A DNA stretch of 64,000 nt, taken from NCBI GenBank assembly GCA_007130885.1, contig SLRQ01000025.1, positions 1 through 64,000 on the forward strand. The letters are read 5' to 3'. Shown here piece by piece: positions 26,307 to 33,767 of this stretch (position 1 is the stretch's first letter; each line of letters begins with the position of its first letter). The notes beneath the pieces are model-generated. The model worked only from the letters and a program-made list of their open reading frames with translations. It had not been told where the DNA came from and ran no database searches. A program made the position numbers and the translations under genes. The DNA comes from Deltaproteobacteria bacterium (GTDB lineage: Bacteria; Myxococcota; Myxococcia; SLRQ01).

Positions 26307-27299
26307 ATGAGGCTCATGTCCACCATGCTCGCATTGGCCGTTACGGTGATTGTTGGCGGGGGCTGTGTAATCGTGGCTGAGGGCGGAACAGAGGGCGATC
26401 GCGCCGAACTAACGGTATTCTACACCTTTGAAGGAAAGATCCTGGAGAGCGCGGACGATTGCGAGGATCTGGGCATAGCCACAATCAAGGTGGACGTCGA
26501 GGGAGTGAACGTCAACGACGGCATCTCGAAGGAGAAACAGTGCGGCGTCTTCTACCAGGGAATGACTATCAGCGATCTGATGGTCGGTGACTACGATGTC
26601 ATGGTCAAGGGAAAGGACTCCTCCGGCATCATCATTTTCGGCATGCCTTCGAGTAGGGAAGTGCGGGTTCGCTCAGGCGGCGGCGAGGTCGACGTCGACG
26701 CCGAGGCGCTTTTCGGGAGCCTCACCGTGTACTGGTCGAGTTTCGATGGTGTCGCGGGCTCCGGGCGCTGCTCCGCCGCCGAGGTTGAAGATGTGCGCGC
26801 GGTCCTCTATTCGCCGGACGGTTCGCTGGCGCTGGATGAGGTTTTCGACTGCACCTACGGCGGAATAGTCTGGGACTATTTGAGCCCCGGCGAGTGGGAG
26901 ATCGTGCTCAACGGGTTGGACGATGATGGGAACACGGTCTACGCCGGCGAAGCGTTCGTCCTCGTCGAGGCCGGCGAGAAGCTGGTGTACGAGGTGGATC
27001 TCGACATGATTGTCGGTGACCTGACCTTCTTCTGGAGGTTTGACGGTAGCACCCGCTGCGGGAACGTCGAGGGGATTCAGGTCAGGCTGTACGATCCATG
27101 GGACTACCTGTACGACAGCTACTTCTATGACTGCGACCTGGGGGGGCTTACTTATCGCGGCTTGTATGCCGGGGAGTGGCGCGTTGTCCTCGACGGGCTG
27201 GACGGTAGGGGCAGAATCATCTATCGAACCGACGACGCTGGAGTTCTGATGGATGTCGAGGAGGGATTGCACCTCGAGTACTACGTGGATCTTTTCTGA
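26307..27299 (+). CDS. Putative lipoprotein with three repeated beta-sandwich domains
   Basis: No family was recognised. The 330-residue product has a lipoprotein signal ending VGGGC (Cys about 20). It then contains three related domains of about 100 residues, each opening with a strand of the type LTVFYTFEG, LTVYWSSFDG or LTFFWRFDG. Each carries a conserved Cys pair (DDC..KQC; GRC..FDC; TRC..YDC), a G-L-x-x-G-E/D-W or similar motif (SPGEWEIVLNGLDDDG, YAGEWRVVLDGLDGRG), and ends in Glu-rich strands. The paired Cys suggest one disulfide per domain. A strong AAAGGAGA precedes ATG 26307. Surface or periplasmic display is inferred. Confidence 0.82.
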   Translation: MRLMSTMLALAVTVIVGGGCVIVAEGGTEGDRAELTVFYTFEGKILESADDCEDLGIATIKVDVEGVNVNDGISKEKQCGVFYQGMTISDLMVGDYDVMVKGKDSSGIIIFGMPSSREVRVRSGGGEVDVDAEALFGSLTVYWSSFDGVAGSGRCSAAEVEDVRAVLYSPDGSLALDEVFDCTYGGIVWDYLSPGEWEIVLNGLDDDGNTVYAGEAFVLVEAGEKLVYEVDLDMIVGDLTFFWRFDGSTRCGNVEGIQVRLYDPWDYLYDSYFYDCDLGGLTYRGLYAGEWRVVLDGLDGRGRIIYRTDDAGVLMDVEEGLHLEYYVDLF

Positions 27300-27331
27300 C
27301 ACAACAATACCTCCGTTCCCGTTGACCAAGC

Positions 27332-28852
27332 ATGCCTTCCAGTAAACAGCTCGACCTCATAATGGGGCCTAGCGCCCGCCGCGTCTTCACCGTCGGTGAG
27401 ATTACGCTGAAGGTGAAATCACTACTGGAGAGCAGCTTCTCCAGGGTCTGGGTGGCCGGCGAGATCTCCAACTGCAGGAGGCAGGCCAGCGGCCACATCT
27501 ATCTGAACCTGAAAGACGAGGATGCCAGCCTCAACGCGGTTCTGTTTAGAGGCAAGGCGCGTTACCTGCGTTTCGAGCCGAAGGACGGCTTGGAGGTCCA
27601 GGTCGCGGGGCGCCTTTCCGTCTTCGCGCCGCGCGGTCAGTACCAGCTCATCGTCGACCACATGGAGCCGAAGGGGCTGGGCGCGCTCCAGGCGGCTTTC
27701 GACGCCTTGAAGGAGCGTCTGGCGCGCGAAGGCTTATTCGATGCGGATGCGAAGAAGCCCGTGCCTCGGCTGCCCCGGCGTATAGGCGTCGTCACCAGCA
27801 GGAGCGGCGCGGCTGTTCACGATTTCCTTCGGGTAATAGGCAGGCGCAATCCACGAGTGTCCATCATCGTGGCTCCCGCCAAAGTGCAGGGAGACGGCGC
27901 CGCCGAGGATGTTGCGCGACAGCTTCGCCGGCTGGAGCGTCGCGGCGACTGCGACGTGCTGCTACTGACAAGGGGCGGCGGCTCGATAGAAGATCTATGG
28001 GCTTTCAACGAGGAACTCTTGGCCCGGGCCATCGCGGCTTGCCGGGTCCCGGTGGTCAGCGCGGTTGGACATGAGGTGGACTTCACCATAGCCGACCTGG
28101 TGGCCGATCTTCGGGCACCGACCCCGTCGGCTGCCGCGGAGATGCTCACCCCGGAGCACCGAATCATGGTCCGGGAGCTATCGGGATGGAGAGAGCGTCT
28201 TCATCGCGCCATGGACCGGCTTCTGGAGCGGGAGCGAGGCTCGATGAGCCGTCTGTGGGGGCGGGTCGCTGATCCCCGGCGGTTGCTGACCGACAGGAGG
28301 CTTGCCTTGGAGGCCCTCCGTGAAGCTTTGGAAGGGGCGGCTTCAGCCGGACTAAGAAGCCGTCGGCGAGGCATTACGGACATCAAGGAAAGGCTCGATA
28401 GGCAGCACCCGCGTGCCCGGCTCGCCAGACTGCGCGCCTCGCTGAACGATTCGGATTCAAGGATCCAGCGTTCCATGAGCGGCACGCTTCGAGGGCAAGA
28501 GGCTTTTCTGGGACGCCTTCGCATCACTCTTCAAAGGCATCATCCTCTGCCGCTGATCGAGGCCGAGCGAAGGCGGCTTGGGCGGGTATCCATGAAGCTC
28601 TCGGCCGCCGCGGCCGGTGACATTGGAGAGGCGCGGCGTCTTCACGCGGGGCTGGCGGGTAAGCTCGACGCCCTATCTCCGCTTGGAGTTCTAGCAAGGG
28701 GGTACGCGCTGGTCCTCGATGAGAAGGGGCGGGTCGTGCGATCCGCCGAGGAGGTGGGTGTCGACGACCACGTGGGCATTCGACTCGCAAAGGGTCGGGT
28801 GAGAGCGCGGGTGACCGGTACCGATCTGGAAACGAAGCCCCATAAGGCGTAA
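27332..28852 (+). CDS. xseA: Exodeoxyribonuclease VII large subunit
   Basis: XseA with several XseB subunits degrades single-stranded DNA to oligonucleotides. The product (506 aa) has an N-terminal OB-fold (about 20-115, with VWVAGEISNCRRQASGHIYL) and the catalytic domain with RIGVVTSRSGAAVHDFL, TRGGGSIEDLWAFNEE and SAVGHEVDFTIADLVADLRA. A long helical domain follows, and the C-terminal beta segment is SPLGVLARGYALV. Length is slightly above the usual 450. It lies 32 bases after the lipoprotein and 60 bases before xseB. Confidence 0.96.
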   Translation: MPSSKQLDLIMGPSARRVFTVGEITLKVKSLLESSFSRVWVAGEISNCRRQASGHIYLNLKDEDASLNAVLFRGKARYLRFEPKDGLEVQVAGRLSVFAPRGQYQLIVDHMEPKGLGALQAAFDALKERLAREGLFDADAKKPVPRLPRRIGVVTSRSGAAVHDFLRVIGRRNPRVSIIVAPAKVQGDGAAEDVARQLRRLERRGDCDVLLLTRGGGSIEDLWAFNEELLARAIAACRVPVVSAVGHEVDFTIADLVADLRAPTPSAAAEMLTPEHRIMVRELSGWRERLHRAMDRLLERERGSMSRLWGRVADPRRLLTDRRLALEALREALEGAASAGLRSRRRGITDIKERLDRQHPRARLARLRASLNDSDSRIQRSMSGTLRGQEAFLGRLRITLQRHHPLPLIEAERRRLGRVSMKLSAAAAGDIGEARRLHAGLAGKLDALSPLGVLARGYALVLDEKGRVVRSAEEVGVDDHVGIRLAKGRVRARVTGTDLETKPHKA

Positions 28853-28912
28853 GAGAGGGCAATCGTTGACATGAGCATCGGTCGGAGCCAACCTTCCTGA
28901 ACGGAGCGGACT

Positions 28913-29173
28913 ATGCCCAACAAAAAAACAGACGAAGAGTCCTTGGAAGAAGCGCCGTATGAAAAGGTCATGGAGAGGCTCGCCGCCACCGTGGAAGCGT
29001 TGGAACGGGGTGATCTCGTCCTCGAGGAGCAGATCCGTCGTTTCGAGGAGGGAGTGAAGTTGGTACGTCGAGGTCAAGCCCTCCTGGACGAGGCCGAGCG
29101 AAAGGTCGAGGTTCTCCTCGATGATGGCGGCACGGCTCCTCTGGAGGACACGGAAGGCGGCGGGACGGAATGA
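28913..29173 (+). CDS. xseB: Exodeoxyribonuclease VII small subunit
   Basis: XseB is the small helical subunit that packs along XseA. The 86-residue product has the characteristic YEKVMERLAATVEALERGDL and LEEQIRRFEEGVKLVRRGQ motifs and the C-terminal LLDEAERKVEVLL, followed by a disordered acidic tail. Its stop codon overlaps the start of the response-regulator gene by four bases. Confidence 0.94.
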   Translation: MPNKKTDEESLEEAPYEKVMERLAATVEALERGDLVLEEQIRRFEEGVKLVRRGQALLDEAERKVEVLLDDGGTAPLEDTEGGGTE

Positions 29174-29658
29174 CTCGCGGTCATGTCACCATAATCGATG
29201 ACGACAAGGACGCTCGTCAGATGCTCCGGATGGCTCTGGAGGCGGAGGGGATGGAGGTGGGAGAGGTGCATAGCGGCCTGCGTCTCATAAGCACACTCCA
29301 TGTCGACAAGCCCGATGTGATCTTGATGGAGGTCGTTCTGTCTTGGGTCAATGGAATAGACCTGTGCAAGTCGATAAAAAAGAACCCTGCTTTTCGTGAT
29401 ATCCCGGTGGTCTTTATTTCAGAGCGTCGCCGATCGGAGGACATCGTCGAGGGTCTAAGTGCGGGTGCGGTGGATTACTTTCCCAAACCCATTCATCTGT
29501 CGCGCCTCATACCCAGGGTGAGAGAGATAATCGATTCACGCCACCCCGAGGCGAGCAAGGGAGCTGGAGCCTGGCCGGAAACTTACGGCGCCTGGGAAGA
29601 GCAGGTTGACCCGGGGTCCGGTCGCACCGGAGATGATGAGCCGGAGCGGCAGTCGTGA
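29170..29658 (+). CDS. Receiver-domain protein with Glu at the phosphoacceptor position
   Basis: The 162-residue product is a lone receiver (REC) domain with a disordered tail. The acidic pocket (IIDDDKDAR, residues 8-16), the Thr/Ser switch (VVFISERRRSED) and the conserved Lys (DYFPKPIHL) are present. The phosphoacceptor segment reads DVILMEVVL, with Glu 54 (codon 29329-29331) where Asp is normal. An Asp-to-Glu change often mimics phosphorylation, so the protein may be locked in an active-like state, or may have lost regulation. It lies between xseB and ispA with four-base overlaps on both sides. No histidine kinase is adjacent. The REC fold is clear; the consequence of Glu 54 is inference. 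Confidence 0.85.
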   Translation: MTRGHVTIIDDDKDARQMLRMALEAEGMEVGEVHSGLRLISTLHVDKPDVILMEVVLSWVNGIDLCKSIKKNPAFRDIPVVFISERRRSEDIVEGLSAGAVDYFPKPIHLSRLIPRVREIIDSRHPEASKGAGAWPETYGAWEEQVDPGSGRTGDDEPERQS

Positions 29659-30614
29659 GCGCTGGCGTGGGGGAGCTTGCCGCGTGGCTGGAGGAGTGTG
29701 CCGCGGAGATCGAGATCTGGCTGTCTTCATGGGTCGCCGGCCTGGAAGAGCGGCTTCAAGGCCGGCCGCCGCTGGCCGAAGCGATGGCATACGCGGTGCT
29801 GGGGGGCGGGAAGAGGCTGCGCCCCGCGCTCGTCGTAGCCTCCGCGGTGGCGTGTAACCCCGAAAAGGCGGGCGATTTCGGGGCCAGAACGGATCTGGTG
29901 CGCGATGCGGCCTGCGCCGTGGAGCTGATCCACTGCTACAGCCTGGTACACGATGATTTACCCGCCATGGATGATGATGATTTGCGCAGAAATCGGCCCA
30001 CTTGCCACCGCGTGTATGGCGATGCGTTGGCCATTCTGGCCGGGGACGCCCTGTTGACCGACGCTTTCAGCATACTCGCCGGCGGGGTAGGCTCGCCGGA
30101 AGGCCGGCATGGGAAGATCCCGTCCGATGCCGTAGCCCGGCTGCGACTAGTCGAGATGCTTTCCCGGGCAGCCGGCAGTGCGGGGATGGTGGGTGGTCAG
30201 GTCGTGGATGTATCTCGATCGGCGGTTGGGGGGGGGCTCGACGCGGTGGAAGGAGTCCATTGCTTGAAGACGGGGCAACTGCTTGCCTTTTCGTGCGCGG
30301 CAGGAGCCGAGGCTGTCGGTGCCGGCCGGGAGCTGGTCTCCAACCTGTGGAGTTTCGGGGAGACGGTGGGCCTCATCTTTCAGATTGCGGACGATATACT
30401 GGACGAAACCGCTGACCCGGCCGAGATGGGTAAGCGCACCGGCAAGGATCGAGAGCGCGGGGTCGCGACGGTAACGGGCGCCGTGGGCCTCCAAGGCGCT
30501 CGGTTGCGAGCCCGCGAGCTTGCCGGCGAAGCTGCTTCGCTGCTCGGCGGTCTTGGTGAAAGCGCGGCGTTGCTTCGATCTCTTCCGGCCTGGCTGGTAG
30601 CTCGAAGTGAGTAA
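29655..30614 (+). CDS. ispA: Polyprenyl synthetase, farnesyl-diphosphate-synthase type
   Basis: The enzyme condenses IPP with DMAPP/GPP to farnesyl (or geranylgeranyl) diphosphate for undecaprenyl and quinone synthesis. The 319-residue product has GGGKRLRPAL, the first Asp-rich motif DDLPAMD (100-106) with the bacterial IspA-type residues YSLVH before it, and the second Asp-rich motif DDILDE (about 246). It starts at GTG 29655, overlapping the preceding gene, and its end overlaps tlyA. In many bacteria dxs lies between ispA and tlyA; here it does not. Product chain length cannot be fixed from sequence. Confidence 0.92.
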   Translation: MSAGVGELAAWLEECAAEIEIWLSSWVAGLEERLQGRPPLAEAMAYAVLGGGKRLRPALVVASAVACNPEKAGDFGARTDLVRDAACAVELIHCYSLVHDDLPAMDDDDLRRNRPTCHRVYGDALAILAGDALLTDAFSILAGGVGSPEGRHGKIPSDAVARLRLVEMLSRAAGSAGMVGGQVVDVSRSAVGGGLDAVEGVHCLKTGQLLAFSCAAGAEAVGAGRELVSNLWSFGETVGLIFQIADDILDETADPAEMGKRTGKDRERGVATVTGAVGLQGARLRARELAGEAASLLGGLGESAALLRSLPAWLVARSE

Positions 30615-31356
30615 GAAGGTTCGGATAGATCAGCTTTTGGTGGACAGGAAGATCGTCTCCTCCCGCTCCCGCGCGCAGGCGCTGATAATGGCCGGTAAGG
30701 TGCTGGCCGATGAGTTTCGCGTCGAAAAAGCCGGACAACGAGTTCCGGTGGATGCCGCCATTAGAATCAAGGAGGCGGACCATCCGTATGTCTCCCGCGG
30801 CGGGGTCAAGCTCCAGCACGCCTTGCGGAGCTTCGATCTGGACCCGGCCGGTCTGCGTTGTCTCGATCTTGGTGCCTCAACGGGCGGGTTTACGGACTGT
30901 TTACTTTCCCGAGGTGCAAAAGAGGTGATCTCGGTCGATGTGGGCTACGGTCAGCTCCATCCACGACTGCGCTCGGATCGGCGTGTCAAGGTGCTCGAGC
31001 GCACAAATGCCCGTTACCTGACACTCGAAGACATTGGAGGAGAGCCGGTGGACTTCGTCGTTGTGGACTGCTCGTTCATTTCGATCGAGCTGCTGATACC
31101 GGCCATATCTAGCTGCATTCTGCCTGGTGGCCGCACCGTGGCGCTCGTGAAGCCGCAGTTCGAGGTTGGCCGCGGAGAGGTGGGCAAGGGCGGAGTAGTA
31201 CGCGATTCGAAATCGCGGCGGGCGGCGGTGGACAAGGTTTCCAGCGCGTTCACCCGCCGCGGATTCTCGGTCTTGGCGGTAGTCGAGTCACCGATCCGCG
31301 GACCGGCCGGCAACGTCGAATACCTCATGCACGCGGTACGGTCGCGCCTGGATTAG
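30607..31356 (+). CDS. tlyA: TlyA-family rRNA 2'-O-methyltransferase
   Basis: TlyA proteins methylate 2'-OH of 23S (and in some species 16S) rRNA. The product (249 aa) has an N-terminal S4 RNA-binding domain (RIDQLLVDRKIVSSRSRAQ) and the hinge DHPYVSRGGVKL. An FtsJ-type methyltransferase domain follows, with the SAM motif CLDLGASTGGFTDCLL and the catalytic-Lys region (ALVKPQFEVGRGE). Translation starts at GTG 30607 inside the end of ispA. Its stop overlaps the stop of the convergent OmpA-like gene by four bases. Confidence 0.93.
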   Translation: MSKKVRIDQLLVDRKIVSSRSRAQALIMAGKVLADEFRVEKAGQRVPVDAAIRIKEADHPYVSRGGVKLQHALRSFDLDPAGLRCLDLGASTGGFTDCLLSRGAKEVISVDVGYGQLHPRLRSDRRVKVLERTNARYLTLEDIGGEPVDFVVVDCSFISIELLIPAISSCILPGGRTVALVKPQFEVGRGEVGKGGVVRDSKSRRAAVDKVSSAFTRRGFSVLAVVESPIRGPAGNVEYLMHAVRSRLD

Positions 31357-33695
31357 GCTTCTCCTGGAGCCTCCTCCTCCGCTTCCGCCACATCGTCTTC
31401 CTCGATAACGTGGAACTCGATGCGGTTGTTCATGGCGCGGCCGCGCTGAGTGAGGTTGGGTGCCACGGGGCGATCCTGTCCCAGCCCCGCGGTCTCTACG
31501 CGATCGCCGTCTATGCCCTGAACGACGAGGTATCGCCGGACCTCATCCGCCCTGGCCTTTGAGATGCGCTTGCTATCCTCTTCGGGAGCTTGATTGTCGG
31601 TGTGGCCCTCGACTCGGATGCGCCCTATCTTGTGGCGAGTCATCAAGTCGATGACCTGCTCGAGCACGGGGTGGCTCTCGGAAAGCAGGTTGGCCGTGTC
31701 GTCCTCGAAGGCCACGCGCTGTGCCATCTCGAACTCCTCGCCGTCGAAAGTAACGAGCGCTTCCTCCGGCTCGGGAGCAACCATGATGTCCGCCTCGATC
31801 TTCTCGCCTTCCTCTATGGCGAGATTTATCTGTCGCCAAAGGAAACCGTCGGCCGCGATGCGAAGGAGGTACTCGCCGGGAGGAACGCTGGCCTCGAGGC
31901 GACCCGTCTCGTCGGTTGAGACCGTTTGGGTTTCGTCTCCCTCGATGGTTACCTCGGCGCTCGCGGGTTCTCCTTCTTCCGCGCAAAGCACCGACAGGGC
32001 GAGCACGCCGGGCTCGATTACCATGACCTCTTCTTCTTCCTCCACAGGTTCGGGCTTTGCGACCTCTTCCGGGATTCTCTCGAGAGCAGCGTCCAAGGTC
32101 GTCGTCTCACCGGCTTCGATGCTGGCAACCTTGGTTACAGGCTCGTATCCCGTCAGGCTCACGACAACCTCCAGCTCACCCTCCTGAAGCCTGTGAGTCC
32201 GGTAAGAGCCTTCCGTGTTGGAGGCGGCGGGGTAGGTCGCCGCCTCTGGAATCGAGACGACGGCGCCCACGAGTACCTCTCCTGATTCCGCGTCGGTTAC
32301 CACGCCTGTCAGCCAGCCGGTGTTCGGATCGAATCCCGGTGGCGGCTCGAAAGCAGGCTCGGTCCTAGGAGCTGGAGCCGCGGGGACGTGATGCCCGCCG
32401 AATGGATCGATGATGTAGCTCACGCCCAACATGAGGTTCCAAGGCATTAGTGCTGGAATACCGTCTACCGCCCGGCCGCCCACGGCCAGGTCCACAGCGG
32501 CCGTAAAGGTGAGGTCCCGAGTCGCGGTCACCCGTGCGCCCAGGGAGAGCACATGCGATATCAGCTCTCCGTAGTTTACGGTGCCTTCGGCTCCGGAGAC
32601 GACGATCTCTCCGAGCGGGGCGTTCATTTGATAGCCGAGGAAGGGAGTGGCAATCGGGAGAGGCGCCTCGATTCCAGCTCCCACGGCGAACCTGTCGTAG
32701 CCATGGATGCCGAGCGCGAACTCCTCTGTTGGGGAGTGAGGCCAATCGTCAGTGGGATCATCGGAGCTGTCGAGCAGCATGCCCACATTGGCGTGTAGAA
32801 TCAGAGGTACTTCCGCTAGCTCAAGAAGGTCCACCATGGTCATGGCCCGGGGCCAGAAGCCGACCGACCCGATGCCAGTGCCTCCGATGTTGGGGAAGAA
32901 GCCGACGCCGAGATCGGCTCCCGCGGCAACTCCCGGAATGATTGGCCAGGCGGCCTTGAGGCCGAGATCAATGTCGCCCTGAATCTGCATCAGCGGAGGG
33001 GACCCCAAGGTGTTGGATACCGACACGAAACCTACGCTGGCATAAGCCTCCATCCAGGAGGTGGCGGAGTAGCCGGCCGCCAAGATAAGCCCCTGCCTGT
33101 CGGCTTGATCGCCTTCGTGAAGAAAGTCATTGCCGGCGAAGAACTCGCCGGTAAGTCCCAATCGGAGCGTTCGCGGGATGCCCACCTGCGCCGTCGGCAT
33201 GCGGGGCAAGCCCGTGGCGCCGCCGATGCCGGGGGTCGTCCGGTAGTTTGCCGGGTCGCCGGGAGCGTTGTGCATGGTTCCCGGAGACACCGCCGCTCTT
33301 GCATAGTGGGCGGGAACGTCCGTGGCTACCTCGGCCTCATCGCCGTTTTCGGCTGCGACGGCCTCGGCATCCTCCGCCTCGTCGTCCGTCTCGGCTGCGA
33401 CGGCTTCGGCATCTTCCGCCTCGTCGTTCGTCTCGGCGACCTCTTCCTCGGCTTCCTCGACGGCTTCTTCAGCAGCTTCCTCACCGTTATCGGCGGCCTC
33501 TTCGTCTCCCTCCCAAGGCACCAGGCTTGTGCTCTCCGAAAGCACCTGGACCGGTACGCTCAAGGCCAGAGCCGCGAAAATCGCTGGCAAAGTTAGCCTA
33601 AGCCCCAAACGCGTCATGTGATCTTTCGTTTGACCGACCACTTGGCCGATACCCTCATTGTCTTTCGTGCTTCCGCGAACGTCGAGGTTTGTCAT
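31353..33695 (-). CDS. OmpA-family outer-membrane protein with acidic repeats and carboxypeptidase-like domains
   Basis: The product (780 aa) has a signal peptide (MTRLGLRLTLPAIFAALALS, from ATG 33617), an Ala/Glu/Asp repeat segment (DEAEDAEAVAAE repeated) and a long beta-rich region likely to be a barrel. A carboxypeptidase-regulatory-like domain (LTGVVTDAESGEVLVGA) and a second similar module follow. The C-terminal OmpA peptidoglycan-binding domain contains RIRVEGHTDNQAPEED and NNRIEFHV. It probably anchors the outer membrane to peptidoglycan. The start is ambiguous: ATG 33695 has GGGAGGAG at ideal spacing but adds 26 residues before the signal peptide; 33617 has a poor site. It is the last gene after mutS2. 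Confidence 0.85.
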   Translation of the reverse strand: MTNLDVRGSTKDNEGIGQVVGQTKDHMTRLGLRLTLPAIFAALALSVPVQVLSESTSLVPWEGDEEAADNGEEAAEEAVEEAEEEVAETNDEAEDAEAVAAETDDEAEDAEAVAAENGDEAEVATDVPAHYARAAVSPGTMHNAPGDPANYRTTPGIGGATGLPRMPTAQVGIPRTLRLGLTGEFFAGNDFLHEGDQADRQGLILAAGYSATSWMEAYASVGFVSVSNTLGSPPLMQIQGDIDLGLKAAWPIIPGVAAGADLGVGFFPNIGGTGIGSVGFWPRAMTMVDLLELAEVPLILHANVGMLLDSSDDPTDDWPHSPTEEFALGIHGYDRFAVGAGIEAPLPIATPFLGYQMNAPLGEIVVSGAEGTVNYGELISHVLSLGARVTATRDLTFTAAVDLAVGGRAVDGIPALMPWNLMLGVSYIIDPFGGHHVPAAPAPRTEPAFEPPPGFDPNTGWLTGVVTDAESGEVLVGAVVSIPEAATYPAASNTEGSYRTHRLQEGELEVVVSLTGYEPVTKVASIEAGETTTLDAALERIPEEVAKPEPVEEEEEVMVIEPGVLALSVLCAEEGEPASAEVTIEGDETQTVSTDETGRLEASVPPGEYLLRIAADGFLWRQINLAIEEGEKIEADIMVAPEPEEALVTFDGEEFEMAQRVAFEDDTANLLSESHPVLEQVIDLMTRHKIGRIRVEGHTDNQAPEEDSKRISKARADEVRRYLVVQGIDGDRVETAGLGQDRPVAPNLTQRGRAMNNRIEFHVIEEDDVAEAEEEAPGEA

Positions 33696-33731
33696 GTGAG
33701 TTGCTCCTCCCAAATCTTTAGTCTACCCGAG

Positions 33732-33749
33732 GCTGCGCTTTCGCGCAGC
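33732..33749 (-). other. Hairpin between mutS2 and the OmpA-like gene
   Basis: A perfect seven-pair stem GCTGCGC / GCGCAGC encloses the loop TTTC. No U-tract follows on either strand, so it is more likely an RNA-stabilising or Rho-related hairpin than an intrinsic terminator. Confidence 0.35.
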
Positions 33750-33767
33750 GATCCCTTCTCGTTTTGT

